DNA of 64,000 bases from CAVSWT01 sp963731745 (GCA_963731745.1 CAVSWT010000028.1:1-64000), one strand, 5' to 3'; shown: positions 44,881 to 56,500, counted from the first letter of the stretch. A program made the numbers and translations. The notes: generated by a model not told the origin, from the sequence alone.

Positions 44881-44899
44881 CCGGCTGAAGCTTTATATA

Positions 44900-46105
44900 T
44901 TATTCAATAATTTTTGTTACGACGCCTGAGCCAACTGTTCTGCCGCCTTCACGGATAGCAAAGCGCAAGCCTTCTTCCATTGCAATTTCACTGATAAGCT
45001 CTACACTTAATTTAACGTTGTCACCAGGCATAACCATTTCTGTACCTTCAGGAAGACTGGCAACTCCTGTAACATCAGTTGTTCTAAAATAAAATTGAGG
45101 CCTATATCCGTTGAAGAATGGAGTATGACGTCCGCCTTCTTCTTTTGACAGGATATAAACTTCGCCTTCAAATTTCTTATGAGGAGTGATTGAACCTGTT
45201 TTTGCAAGTACCATTCCTCTTTCAATTTCATTTTTATCAACACCTCTTAAAAGGATACCAGCGTTATCACCAGCCATTGCAGCATCAAGTTCTTTTCTGA
45301 ACATTTCGATTCCTGTAACAACTGTTTTCTTATGAACACCTAATCCGATAAGCTCAACTTCTTCTTGAATTTTAACTTGTCCTCTTTCAACTCTACCAGT
45401 TGCAACAGTACCTCTACCAGTAATTGAGAAAACGTCCTCAACAGGCATTAAGAATGGTTTGTCAGCATCTCTTTGCGGCAGTGGAATATATTCATCAACT
45501 GCTTTCATCAAATCCCAGATGCATTGTAACCTTGGATCATCTGACGCTGCATCTGAAGTAGCAGCTTCCAAAGCTTTTAATGCAGAGCCCTGAATAATAG
45601 GAGTTTCATCGCCAGGGAATTTATATTCAGTTAACAGATCTCTTAATTCTGCTTCAACTAATTCTAATAATTCCGGGTCATCAACCATATCAACTTTATT
45701 CATAAACACAACTATTTTCGGAACACCAACCTGACGAGCTAGAAGGATATGTTCTCTCGTTTGAGGCATTGGACCATCTGTGGCAGCAACAACCAAAATT
45801 GCTCCATCCATTTGGGCAGCACCAGTAATCATATTCTTCACATAATCAGCGTGACCTGGACAATCTACGTGTGCATAGTGTCTATTCTCAGTCGAATACT
45901 CAACGTGAGCAGTTGCAATAGTAATACCTCTTTCTCTTTCTTCAGGAGCATTATCGATGCTATCAAATGTTCTAATTTCCGACAAGCCCTTTTTAGCAAG
46001 AGCCATTGTGATGGCAGCAGTTAAAGTAGTTTTACCATGATCAACGTGACCGATTGTACCTACGTTAACGTGAGGTTTACTTCTATCAAATTTTTCTTTT
46101 GCCAT
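44900..46105 (-). CDS. tuf: Elongation factor Tu
   Basis: 401 residues. It delivers aminoacyl-tRNA to the A site as a GTP complex. G1 is GHVDHGKT, the switch I region has RERGIT, G3 is DCPGHADY and G4 is NKVDMV. Domains 2 and 3 are complete (GRGTVATGRVERG, GDNVKLSVELI). It is the last gene of the str segment, after fusA. Confidence 0.98.
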   Translation of the reverse strand: MAKEKFDRSKPHVNVGTIGHVDHGKTTLTAAITMALAKKGLSEIRTFDSIDNAPEERERGITIATAHVEYSTENRHYAHVDCPGHADYVKNMITGAAQMDGAILVVAATDGPMPQTREHILLARQVGVPKIVVFMNKVDMVDDPELLELVEAELRDLLTEYKFPGDETPIIQGSALKALEAATSDAASDDPRLQCIWDLMKAVDEYIPLPQRDADKPFLMPVEDVFSITGRGTVATGRVERGQVKIQEEVELIGLGVHKKTVVTGIEMFRKELDAAMAGDNAGILLRGVDKNEIERGMVLAKTGSITPHKKFEGEVYILSKEEGGRHTPFFNGYRPQFYFRTTDVTGVASLPEGTEMVMPGDNVKLSVELISEIAMEEGLRFAIREGGRTVGSGVVTKIIE

Positions 46106-46152
46106 CTAAATCTCCTTCTAATATTTTTCTTGGTTTTTAATTCAATTTAATT

Positions 46153-48246
46153 TTATGCAGTTGCTTTTTTTCCTAATGATTTTTCTGCAATTTCATCAGC
46201 AATTGATTTTGGAACTTCAGAATAATGTGAAAATTGCATTGTATAAATCGCTCTTCCTTGTGTCATCGATCTTAAAACCGTTGCGTAACCAAACATTTCT
46301 GAAAGCGGTACGGTAGATTTAATAACTTGGGCATCTTTTCTTGCAGAGAAACCTTCAATTTTACCTCTACGGGAATTAAGGTCTCCCATCACATCACCTA
46401 AATATTCCTCCGGAGTTACAACTTCAACATCCATCATTGGTTCTAAGAGAACTGGCTTAGCTTTTCTAGCGCCTTCTTTAAATGCCATTGAACCAGCTAC
46501 TTTAAATGAAATTTCATCAGAGTCAACATCATGATAAGAACCATCATAAATTTTTGCTTTAATATCTACTACAGGAAAACCTGCAACTACACCATTTCTC
46601 ATAGCTTCCTGAATTCCGGCAGAAACAGCTGGGATATATTCTTTAGGAACAACTCCGCCAACGATACCATTAATAAATTCAAAACCTTTTCCTGGCTCAT
46701 TGGGGCCTAATTCAATCCATACATGACCATATTTACCGCGTCCACCAGATTGTTTAACAAACTTACCTTCAGCATTTACTGTTTGGGTAATTGACTCACG
46801 ATAAGCAACTTGCGGTTTTCCAACATTCGCTTCAACTTTAAATTCTCGTTTCATTCGATCAACTAATATTTCAAGGTGAAGTTCACCCATACCGCTAATT
46901 AAAGTTTGCCCAGTTTCTTCATCAACCTTTACCCTGAAAGTTGGATCCTCATCAGATAACTTTACTAATGATTCTGATAACTTATCTTGATCAGCTTTGG
47001 TCTTTGGTTCAATTGCAATTTGAATTACTGGTTCAGGGAATATGATTTTTTCTAATAATACCGGATCATCTTCTGAACATAAAGTATCACCAGTTCTAGT
47101 ATATTTCAACCCAACAGCAGCAGCAATATCTCCAGCTCTTACTTCATCAATTTCTTCTCTATGGTTTGCATGCATTTGCAGTAAACGGCTAATTCTTTCT
47201 TTCTTTTCACTAACAGAGTTATATATATATGACCCGGCTTTTAATGTTCCGGAATAAACTCTGAAAAAAGTTAACTTACCAACATAAGGATCATTTGCAA
47301 TCTTGAAAGCTAAAGCTGTGAACTTTTCATCCTTATCAATTTTTCTTTTTATACTATCATTAATTCCAATATGATGTGCTTCTATGGTTTTGAAATCGAC
47401 AGGTGATGGTAAAAAGTCAATTACCGAATCCAATAACTTTTGGACACCTTTATTCTTAAATGCAGAACCACAAAGAACCGGAATTATTTTTAATTCAATT
47501 GTTGCTTTTCTTAGAACATTTTTAATTTCATCCTCAGAAATTTCTTTACCCTCAAGATATTTTTCTAACAAAGTATCATCTACATCGGATACAGCTTCAA
47601 GCATCTCAGTACGGAATTTATTTGCAGTTTCAACCAAATCATGGGGAATTTCAATTTCGTCAAATGTTGCACCAAAAGTTTCATCGTGATACATTCGCGC
47701 TTTAAATGAAATTAAATCAATCACACCGGAAAATATATCGCCTTCACCAATAGGTAAAGTTAATGGCACTGCATTAGCAGCCAATCGTTCTTTCATCATA
47801 CTAACTGCACTATAAAAATCTGCTCCGGTACGATCCATTTTATTTATAAAAGCAATACGAGGTACTTTGTATTTGTCAGCCTGTCTCCAAACAGTTTCAG
47901 ATTGAGGTTCTACACCTCCAACAGCACAAAATAATGCCACTGCGCCATCTAAAACTCTTAACGATCTTTCAACCTCAACAGTAAAATCAACGTGGCCAGG
48001 TGTATCAATAATATTAATTTGATGATCATTCCAAAAACATGTGGTTGCTGCACTGGTGATTGTTATACCACGTTCTTTTTCTTGTTCCATCCAATCCATT
48101 GTTGCTGCTCCATCATGAACTTCACCAATTCTATGCAGCTTTCCTGTATAATATAAAATTCTTTCAGTCGTGGTAGTCTTACCCGCATCTATATGCGCCA
48201 TTATACCTATATTTCTAACCTTCTCTATGTTTGTTTTTACAGCCAT
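46153..48246 (-). CDS. fusA: Elongation factor G
   Basis: 697 residues, five-domain translocase. G1 is AHIDAGKTTTTE, G3 is DTPGHVDF, G4 is NKMDRTGAD; domain IV has SGGRGKYGHVWIE and the C-terminal domain VVTPEEYLGDVMGDLNSRRG. It also recycles ribosomes with RRF. Canonical place between rpsG and tuf. Confidence 0.98.
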   Translation of the reverse strand: MAVKTNIEKVRNIGIMAHIDAGKTTTTERILYYTGKLHRIGEVHDGAATMDWMEQEKERGITITSAATTCFWNDHQINIIDTPGHVDFTVEVERSLRVLDGAVALFCAVGGVEPQSETVWRQADKYKVPRIAFINKMDRTGADFYSAVSMMKERLAANAVPLTLPIGEGDIFSGVIDLISFKARMYHDETFGATFDEIEIPHDLVETANKFRTEMLEAVSDVDDTLLEKYLEGKEISEDEIKNVLRKATIELKIIPVLCGSAFKNKGVQKLLDSVIDFLPSPVDFKTIEAHHIGINDSIKRKIDKDEKFTALAFKIANDPYVGKLTFFRVYSGTLKAGSYIYNSVSEKKERISRLLQMHANHREEIDEVRAGDIAAAVGLKYTRTGDTLCSEDDPVLLEKIIFPEPVIQIAIEPKTKADQDKLSESLVKLSDEDPTFRVKVDEETGQTLISGMGELHLEILVDRMKREFKVEANVGKPQVAYRESITQTVNAEGKFVKQSGGRGKYGHVWIELGPNEPGKGFEFINGIVGGVVPKEYIPAVSAGIQEAMRNGVVAGFPVVDIKAKIYDGSYHDVDSDEISFKVAGSMAFKEGARKAKPVLLEPMMDVEVVTPEEYLGDVMGDLNSRRGKIEGFSARKDAQVIKSTVPLSEMFGYATVLRSMTQGRAIYTMQFSHYSEVPKSIADEIAEKSLGKKATA

Positions 48247-48281
48247 CTAAATATATTTATCCTTTTCTTTCTCTATTTATC

Positions 48282-48749
48282 CTACCATTTAAAGTGAGCA
48301 AAAGCTTTATTCGCTTCTGCCATTCTATGTACATCTTCTTTTTTCTTAACAGCCGATCCTTCATTATTTGAAGCAGAAATTAATTCTGAAGCTAATTTTT
48401 GAGCCATTGACTTATCATTTCTTGCTCTGGCATAAGTTTTAATCCATCTTAATGCTAAAGCAGTTCGTCTTTCCGGTCTAACTTCTGTTGGAACTTGGTA
48501 AGTTGCACCACCAACTCTTCTACTTCGAACTTCAATGATAGGTTGAGTATTATTCAAAGCTTTTTTATAAACATCTAAAGCATCTTTTTTTGTTTTATCT
48601 TCAATTATTTCAAAAGCACCATAAACTACACTTCTTGCAACCGATTTTTTGCCATCGTACATAATACTATTAACCAGCTTTGATACTAATACATCATTGA
48701 ATTTAGGATCTGGTTTTAAATATTTTTTTTCAGCTCTTTTCTTTCTCAT
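48282..48749 (-). CDS. rpsG: 30S ribosomal protein S7
   Basis: 155 residues: MRKKRAEKKYLKPDPKFND (the Bacteroidota-like opening), VNSIMYDGKKSVAR, VRSRRVGGATYQVPTEV and the C-terminal EDVHRMAEANKAFAHFKW. It organises the 30S head. Two bases separate it from rpsL. Confidence 0.97.
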   Translation of the reverse strand: MRKKRAEKKYLKPDPKFNDVLVSKLVNSIMYDGKKSVARSVVYGAFEIIEDKTKKDALDVYKKALNNTQPIIEVRSRRVGGATYQVPTEVRPERRTALALRWIKTYARARNDKSMAQKLASELISASNNEGSAVKKKEDVHRMAEANKAFAHFKW

Positions 48750-48751
48750 AA

Positions 48752-49132
48752 TTATTTAGCCGCCTTAGGTTTTTTAGCTCCATATTTAGATCTGCTTTTT
48801 TTTCTATCTTCCACACCACTTGTATCAAGTGTTCCTCTAATAATATGATAACGAACGCCAGGTAAATCTTTAACTCTTCCGCCTCTAATTAGAACAATGG
48901 AATGTTCCTGAAGATTATGTCCTTCTCCCGGAATATAAGCAGTCACTTCCATACTGTTGGTAAGTCTAACTCTCGCAACTTTTCTTAATGCAGAGTTTGG
49001 TTTTTTCGGAGTAGTTGTGTATACCCTTGTGCATACGCCTCTCTTCTGCGGACACGCATCAAGTGCCGGAGCTTTATTCTTAGCTAATATCTGAACACGA
49101 CCTTTTCTAACTAACTGATTTATTGTTGGCAC
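48752..49132 (-). CDS. rpsL: 30S ribosomal protein S12
   Basis: 126 residues: MPTINQLVRKGR, TTTPKKPNSALRKVARVRL with the Lys linked to streptomycin sensitivity retained, and VKDLPGVRYHIIRG. It sits at the decoding site. The start is a GTG with AGGAG upstream. It opens the str segment behind its own consensus-like promoter. Confidence 0.97.
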   Translation of the reverse strand: MPTINQLVRKGRVQILAKNKAPALDACPQKRGVCTRVYTTTPKKPNSALRKVARVRLTNSMEVTAYIPGEGHNLQEHSIVLIRGGRVKDLPGVRYHIIRGTLDTSGVEDRKKSRSKYGAKKPKAAK

Positions 49133-49176
49133 AAACTTCTCCTAAACTTGTCAACCTAAAAAAATTTCAGACTCCT

Positions 49177-49205
49177 AATATAGGCTTTGGTTAAAATTTT
49201 GTCAA
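49177..49205 (-). promoter_or_regulatory. Strong promoter for rpsL-rpsG-fusA-tuf
   Basis: On the minus strand TTGACA (plus 49200-49205) and TATATT (plus 49177-49182) are 17 bp apart. This is a near-perfect sigma-70 promoter, with a leader of about 38 nt to the rpsL GTG. Confidence 0.8.
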
Positions 49206-49244
49206 GAAATCTGAGTAATATAATTCATCTTTTTTGAGTACTGA

Positions 49245-49282
49245 TAAAAAAGTCAGGCTAATTATTATAAATTAACCTGACT
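49245..49282 (-). terminator. Intrinsic terminator after rpoC
   Basis: AGTCAGGTTAATT and AATTAGCCTGACT form a 13-bp stem with one wobble and a 6-nt loop, followed by TTTTTTA on the minus strand. It lies about 20 nt after the rpoC stop and 40 nt before the rpsL promoter. Confidence 0.8.
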
Positions 49283-49301
49283 ATTATTATTTAATGTTTA
49301 A

Positions 49302-52300
49302 TTATTGCACTTCTACTTGATCTGTCTCTTCAGGCGTTTCTTCAACTACTTCTTCCGTTTCAAGTATTACATTTTTATATTTCTTAAGTCCTGTTCCAGC
49401 TGGAATTAAATGTCCCATAACTACGTTTTCTTTTAAGCCTAACAAATGATCTACTTTAGCTTCAGTTGCGGCGTTGGCAAGAACCTTTGTGGTTTCCTGG
49501 AATGAAGCAGCAGAAATAAAGCTTTCTGTAGATAGTGCAGCTTGGGTAATTCCTAATAGGATATGTTCGAATGTAGCTGGCTCTGCGTCTCTCGCTACAA
49601 TAGTTTTTTTACTCTTCTTCGTAAGATCAGCATTCACTTCTCTAAGTTTATTCTTGGCAATCAATTGAGCATCTTTATATTTCGAATCACCTTTATCTTC
49701 GATAAATGCCAAAGACATAATTTTATTATTTTCCTCAATGAATTCATTTCTATCAACAATATCTTCTTCGAGGAATCTCGTATCTCCTGGAGAAACAATC
49801 CTTATCTTTTGAAGCATTTGACGAACTATAACTTCAATATGCTTGTCATTTATCTTAACACCTTGTAAACGATATACATCTTGAATTTCATTTACCAAGT
49901 ATTCCTGAACAGCACTCGTACCTTTTATCTTCAAAATATCATGTGGATTAATAGGACCATCAGTAATTTTTTCACCAGCTGGAATTTCATCAGCTTCTTG
50001 CACTAAAATATGTTTACCTAAAGGTACATTGTATTTCTTTTCATCAGAACCGTCAGGTGCTGTTACAAATATTTCTCTCGAACCTTTTTTTCTTGCTCCA
50101 AATTTTACTAGGCCTTCGATTTCTGAAACAATGGATGATTCTTGTGGACTCCTTGCTTCAAAAAGTTCAGTTACCCTTGGAAGACCGCCGGTGATGTCAC
50201 GGCTTTTTGTAGCTTGCTTAGAAATTTTTGCAAGGATAGTACCAGCAACTACACTCTCGCCTTCATCTACTGACAGATAAGCTCGTGTAGGAATATTGAA
50301 TGATTTCTTGGTGCCATCTTCATTTTCAATTGCAATGCTTGGAGTTAAAGTTTTATCTTTTGATTCTATAACAACTTTCTGCACATGGCCCGTTTGTTCA
50401 TCCGTTACCTGCTGTAAAGTTGCACCCTCAATTAAGTCAACAAACCGTACTCTACCGGGAATATCAGATAGAATAACTGCATTGTAAGGATCATGATTAT
50501 ATAGAGGAGTACGTTTCTTAACTGCTTGACCGTCATTAACAACTATTTCAGAACCGTAAGGAACATCATATTTTTTAATTTGACGATTGTTCTCATCATA
50601 AACGCCGAGAACACCTCTTCTGCCTGTAACAACTTTTACAGTTCCTAAGAAATCAGACTTTTCAACAAATGAAATTCGTTCGTATTTTACAATACCTTCG
50701 GATGTTGATTCAACCTGCGATTGACTTGCAATTCTTGAAGAAGTACCACCAAGGTGGAAAGTTCTAAGTGTAAGCTGAGTACCAGGCTCACCAATAGATT
50801 GGGCAGCTACTATACCCACCGCTTCACCGATTTCCACAATCTTTCCGGTAGTTAAATTTCTACCGTAACATTTAGCACAAACTCCGCGTTTTGATTCGCA
50901 GGTAAGTACCGTTCTTATATAAACCGATTCAATACTTGAATCTTCAATTCTATCAGCGATTTCTTCTGTAATTATATCGCCAGCTTCAATTATTAATTCA
51001 TCTGTTTTCGGATCGTAAACATCTTCTTGAGCAGTTCTACCAGTTATTCTTTCACCAAGTGGTTCTCTTTCCTGCTCAACATCTTTAATTGCAGTTACCT
51101 CAATACCTAAAATAGTTCCGCAATCTATTTCACTAATAATCACATCTTGAGAAACATCAACTAACCTACGGGTTAGATAGCCGGCATCTGCAGTTTTCAA
51201 TGCTGTATCCGCCAAGCCTTTTCTTGCGCCGTGAGTAGAGATAAAATATTCAAGTACAGTTAAGCCTTCTTTGAAGTTTGCAACAATCGGGTTTTCAATA
51301 ATTTCACCGGCTTGGCCAGACAAACTTTTCTGAGGTTTCATCATCAATCCTCGCATTCCGGCTAATTGACGTACTTGTTCTTGTGAACCTCTAGCGCCAG
51401 AATCAACCATCATATGGAGTGAATTGAAACCATGATTATGACCTCTAATTTTTTCCATCAAAGCACGAGCAACATCATTGGTTGTATGTGTCCAAACGTC
51501 AATAATTTTATTATAACGTTCAGCATCCGTAATTACGCCTTGCTCATGTTCGTTTAATATTGCTTCAACTTTTTTATTTGCTTTTGAAATTAAACTAACT
51601 TTCTCTTCAGGAATAATCATATCTGCATAGCTAACAGATAAACCACCAGCGGTCGAGTATCTAAATCCAATGTCTTTTAAATCATCAAGAAATTTTGATG
51701 TAACTTTATTTCCCAGTTTAATAAACATCTTTCCGATAAAACCACCGAAAGTTTTCTTAATCAACAACTGGTTAAAAAATCCCATTTCTTTTGGAACAAT
51801 TTGATTAAAAATTACTCTTCCAACAGTTGTTTCAATAAAATTCCCGTCTATTCGAACTTTAATCTTAGCATGAAGTCCTATAACTCTTGAGTTATAGGCA
51901 ATGATTACTTCTTCAGCTGAACCGAAAGTCATGCCTTCGCCTTTTTCACCTTCTTTATATTTAGTAAGGTAATAACAGCCTAAAACTATGTCTTGCGTAG
52001 GAACTACAATTGGACTACCATTTTGTGGTGATAGGATGTTATGGCTGCTTAGCATTAATAATGAAGCTTCCAATTGTGCTTCAAAAGATAATGGAACGTG
52101 AACTGCCATTTGATCACCATCAAAGTCCGCATTAAAAGCAGTACAAACCATGGGGTGAAGCTGAATAGCACGTCCATCGATTAAGATTGGCTGGAATGCC
52201 TGTATACCTAATCTATGCAAAGTTGGCGCACGGTTTAATAATATCGGATGGCCCTCAATTATTTTTGCAAGAATGTCCCAAATCAACGGATCTTTTCTAT

Positions 52301-53537
52301 CGACAACCTTCCTTGCACTTTTTACAGTTTTATTGTGGCCTCTTTCAATTAATTTTTTAATTATAAATGGTTTGAAAAGTTCAACCGCCATATCTTTTGG
52401 CAAACCGCATTGATGAAGTTTTAATTCAGGACCAACAACGATAACAGAACGGCCGGAATAATCAACTCTTTTACCTAAAAGGTTTTGACGAAAACGTCCT
52501 TGTTTTCCTTTAAGCATATCGCTCAAAGATTTTAATGGACGATTACTGTCGCTTCTTACAGCACTTCCACGTCGGGAATTATCAAACAACGCATCTACAG
52601 CTTCTTGCAGCATTCTTTTTTCGTTACGAAGAATAACCTCTGGAGCTTTAATATCAATTAATCTTTTTAAACGATTATTTCTAATTATTACTCTTCTGTA
52701 AAGATCATTCAAATCTGAAGTAGCAAATCGGCCGCCTTCAAGAGGAACTAATGGCCTCAATTCAGGAGGAATAACAGGAATATAGCTTAGCACCATCCAT
52801 TCTGGTCTATTTGCGATTTTACCTTCATATTCCTTGAAAGCTTCAAGAACTCTTAATCTTTTTAAAAGATCAGCTTTCTTCTGTTGTGAAGTTTCAACTT
52901 TTAATTGATCTCTTAATTCTTTTGAAAGTTTTTCTACATCTGTATTTTTAAGAATTTCTTTTACTGCATCGCCGCCAATTTTAGCAACAAACTTTTTGGG
53001 ATCATCATCATCCAATTTTTCATTGCCCTGGGGCAGTGAGTTCATAACTTCAAAGTACTGATCTTCTGAAATTAAATCTAAACGGCTTAAACCTGTAGGT
53101 CCAGGATTAATTACAACATAAGATTCATAATAAATTATCTTTTCTAATTCTTTTAAACTTACACCGATAATGTTACCAATCTTCGAGGGCTGTGCGCGGA
53201 AAAACCATATATGCACAACTGGAACTGCTAATCCGATATGTCCCATTCGTTCACGGCGAACACTTTTTTGAGTTACTTCAACGCCGCATCTATCGCAGAT
53301 GATACCTTTATAACGGATTCTTTTATATTTACCACAGAAACATTCCCAATCGCGAGTAGGGCCAAATATTTTTTCACAGAACAACCCATCTTTTTCAGGA
53401 CGGAATGAGCGGTAGTTAATTGTTTCAGGTTTAGTAACTTCACCATACGATCTTGATAATATTTCATCAGGGCTTGCTAAACTAATAGTGATACTGTTTA
53501 TATCACGCATTGCATTTTCTTGAACTCTATAAGGCAT
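49302..53537 (-). CDS. rpoC: RNA polymerase beta' subunit
   Basis: 1411 residues. It has the N-terminal zinc site (CFCGKYKRIRYKGIICDRCGVE), the catalytic NADFDGDQM with three Asp that hold Mg, the trigger loop region (MVDSGARGSQEQVRQLAGMRG), a second zinc site (CESKRGVCAKCYG) and LVRTF-type bridge elements (GTQLTLRTFHLGG). It partners RpoB, encoded 43 bp upstream. The Glu-rich C-terminal tail is short. Confidence 0.98.
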   Translation of the reverse strand: MPYRVQENAMRDINSITISLASPDEILSRSYGEVTKPETINYRSFRPEKDGLFCEKIFGPTRDWECFCGKYKRIRYKGIICDRCGVEVTQKSVRRERMGHIGLAVPVVHIWFFRAQPSKIGNIIGVSLKELEKIIYYESYVVINPGPTGLSRLDLISEDQYFEVMNSLPQGNEKLDDDDPKKFVAKIGGDAVKEILKNTDVEKLSKELRDQLKVETSQQKKADLLKRLRVLEAFKEYEGKIANRPEWMVLSYIPVIPPELRPLVPLEGGRFATSDLNDLYRRVIIRNNRLKRLIDIKAPEVILRNEKRMLQEAVDALFDNSRRGSAVRSDSNRPLKSLSDMLKGKQGRFRQNLLGKRVDYSGRSVIVVGPELKLHQCGLPKDMAVELFKPFIIKKLIERGHNKTVKSARKVVDRKDPLIWDILAKIIEGHPILLNRAPTLHRLGIQAFQPILIDGRAIQLHPMVCTAFNADFDGDQMAVHVPLSFEAQLEASLLMLSSHNILSPQNGSPIVVPTQDIVLGCYYLTKYKEGEKGEGMTFGSAEEVIIAYNSRVIGLHAKIKVRIDGNFIETTVGRVIFNQIVPKEMGFFNQLLIKKTFGGFIGKMFIKLGNKVTSKFLDDLKDIGFRYSTAGGLSVSYADMIIPEEKVSLISKANKKVEAILNEHEQGVITDAERYNKIIDVWTHTTNDVARALMEKIRGHNHGFNSLHMMVDSGARGSQEQVRQLAGMRGLMMKPQKSLSGQAGEIIENPIVANFKEGLTVLEYFISTHGARKGLADTALKTADAGYLTRRLVDVSQDVIISEIDCGTILGIEVTAIKDVEQEREPLGERITGRTAQEDVYDPKTDELIIEAGDIITEEIADRIEDSSIESVYIRTVLTCESKRGVCAKCYGRNLTTGKIVEIGEAVGIVAAQSIGEPGTQLTLRTFHLGGTSSRIASQSQVESTSEGIVKYERISFVEKSDFLGTVKVVTGRRGVLGVYDENNRQIKKYDVPYGSEIVVNDGQAVKKRTPLYNHDPYNAVILSDIPGRVRFVDLIEGATLQQVTDEQTGHVQKVVIESKDKTLTPSIAIENEDGTKKSFNIPTRAYLSVDEGESVVAGTILAKISKQATKSRDITGGLPRVTELFEARSPQESSIVSEIEGLVKFGARKKGSREIFVTAPDGSDEKKYNVPLGKHILVQEADEIPAGEKITDGPINPHDILKIKGTSAVQEYLVNEIQDVYRLQGVKINDKHIEVIVRQMLQKIRIVSPGDTRFLEEDIVDRNEFIEENNKIMSLAFIEDKGDSKYKDAQLIAKNKLREVNADLTKKSKKTIVARDAEPATFEHILLGITQAALSTESFISAASFQETTKVLANAATEAKVDHLLGLKENVVMGHLIPAGTGLKKYKNVILETEEVVEETPEETDQVEVQ

Positions 53538-53580
53538 AATTTTTATCTCCTAATTTCTAAGTGAAATTTAAATTCAATGA

Positions 53581-56500
53581 TTAATTAATAGTTATATCAA
53601 GACCCAAGCCTTGAAGCTCTTTAATTAACACATTGAACGATTCAGGAATATTTGGTTCCTGTAAGTTTTCACCTTTAACAATTGATTCGTAAGCTTTAGC
53701 TCTACCAGCAACGTCATCACTTTTTATAGTTAATATTTCCTGAAGAATATGAGAAGCTCCATAACCCTCTAAGGCCCAAACTTCCATTTCTCCAAATCTT
53801 TGTCCACCGAACTGAGCTTTACCGCCTAAAGGCTGCTGAGTAATTAACGAGTAAGGCCCAATTGACCTTGCGTGTATTTTATCATCAACAAGGTGGCTTA
53901 GCTTCAACATATATATGTATCCGCAGGTTACTTTTTGATGAAATTTGTCGCCGCTTCTTCCATCATAAAGATCAGTTTTACTTCCTCTTTCTAATCCAGC
54001 TTTTTCCAACCATTCATCAACATCTTCAATCTTCGCACCGTCAAAAATCGGCGTTGCAAATTTAACTCCCAATTTTTTACCAGCCCATCCTAAAGCAGTT
54101 TCATAAAGCTGCCCTAAGTTCATACGTGATGGTACGCCAAGAGGATTTAACACTATATCCACTTGAGTTCCATCTGGTAAGAAAGGCATATCCTCAATTG
54201 GAACAATTTTGGCGACAACACCTTTATTACCATGTCTTCCCGCCATTTTATCACCTACTGAAAGTTTACGTTTTTTAGCTACATAAACTTTTGCTAATTG
54301 CACAATTCCAGGAGGAAGTTCATCGCCGCTTGTGATTTTGATTTTTTCACGTTTGAAATCTTCTTCCAATGAGGAAAGAACATTAAAGTAATTCCTGTAC
54401 AATGTATTTACATGATTGTTTTTACTTTTTGATTCAAACCAATCTAATGTGTAGTCAAGTTTTGTAATATCTTCTAATGATGAATAAGTTGTATCTTTAA
54501 TAGAAGTACCGCTTCTTAAAACAATACTGCCATCTAAATCTCTAATACCGGTTGTGGTTAAACCATCAGTTAGTTTAGTTAACTTTTCAACCAGCTTGTT
54601 GTAATGTTCAGTTAAAGCTTGTTTATGATCATAATCTAAATTTTCAAGCTCTTTCTTTTCAATCTTTTTAGTTTCAGCATCTCTTCTTTTTCTGCTGAAT
54701 AACCTGGTTTTAATTACGGTGCCTTTTAGTCCCGGAGGTGCTTTCAATGAAGCATCTTTAACATCACCGGCTTTGTCTCCAAAAATTGCTCGTAATAATT
54801 TTTCTTCCGGTGTTGGATCAGTTTCACCTTTTGGAGTAATCTTTCCGATCAGAATATCACCTTCTTTGACTTCCGCTCCTTCACGGATGATTCCATCTTC
54901 ATCTAAATTTTTAACTGATTCTTCGCTAACATTCGGGATTTCTCTTGTTAATTCCTCTTCACCGCGTTTTGTTTCTCTAACTTGTAATTCAAATTCTTCT
55001 ATATGAATTGAAGTATAAACATCTTCGCTCACTATTCTTTCACTTATGATGATAGCATCTTCAAAGTTGTAACCTCGCCATGGCATGAATGCTACTAAAA
55101 CATTTCTGCCAAGTGCTAAGTCACCACCATCAGTTGAAGTTCCATCAGCTATAACTTCATTTGTAACAACTTTCTGTCCCTCTTTCACAATAGGTCTTTG
55201 ATTAACACAAGTCTCCTGATTAGTCCCATTAAACTTGGCTAATTTGTAGCTAACTCTTTTTACGTCATCAAAAGTTGTTAAAGCATCAACGCTATTTGGA
55301 TTGATGTCATATCTAACTGTAATTTTATCTGAATCAACATATTCAATAGTTCCGTTATCTTCAGCAATAATAACTGAACGAGAATCTGATGCTAATTTTC
55401 TTTCCATTCCGGTTCCAACTATAGGAGCTTCCGGACGCAACAGGGGAACAGCTTGACGCTGCATGTTAGAGCCCATCAGCGCTCTATTAGCATCATCGTG
55501 CTCTAGAAAAGGAATTAACGCAGCAGCGGCGCTTACTATTTGCGCAGGAGCAACGTCCATATATTGGATATGATCCGGAGTTATAATCGGAAAATCACCT
55601 TTATTTCTAGATTTAACTCTTTCATTTACAAATTTTTGCTGATCATTTAATAAAGCATTTGCCTGAGCAATTGTAAATTTATCTTCCTGCTCGGCAGTTA
55701 AATATTCAACTTCATTTAATACTTTACCTCTTTCAACTTTTCTATATGGTGTAACCAAAAATCCATATTTATTTACTTTGGCATAAATAGTAAGAGATGA
55801 AATAAGACCAATGTTAGGACCCTCTGGAGTTTCAATAGGGCATAAGCGTCCGTAATGTGTATAATGAACGTCACGAACTTCAAATCCGGCACGTTCTCTT
55901 GTTAAACCGCCAGGTCCTAGTGCAGACATTCTCCTTTTATGAGTCAATTCTGCAAGGGGATTTGTTTGATCCATAAATTGAGAAAGCTGATTAGTTCCAA
56001 AGAAAGCATTTATCACACTGCTTATAGTTCTAGCATTCACCAAATCCTGTGGTGTAAAACTTTCAGTATCACGCATATTCATACGCTCTTTTATGGTACG
56101 AGCCATTCTTGCCATACCAATATTAAATTGCTGTCCTAATTGCTCACCCACAGTTCTTATTCGTCTATTTCCAAGATGATCAATGTCATCAATGCTTTGA
56201 TGGCCAACTCGAAGTTGAATTATGTATTTCATGATTTCAATGATGTCTTCAACTGTAAGCACTGTGGTTGTTTCATCGATGTTAAGCTTAAGTTTATCAT
56301 TCATTCTATGACGACCAACATCACCTAAATCATATCTTTTATCATTAAAGAAAAGTTTATCAATTAGAGATCGGGCAGTCTCAACATCCGGGGCTTCGCC
56401 TGAACGAAGCTGCCTGTAAATTGCAAACAAAGCTTCTTCTTGTGTATGCGCTGAATCTTTACGAAGTGTATTTACAATTAAATCCTGATCCGGTGAAACC

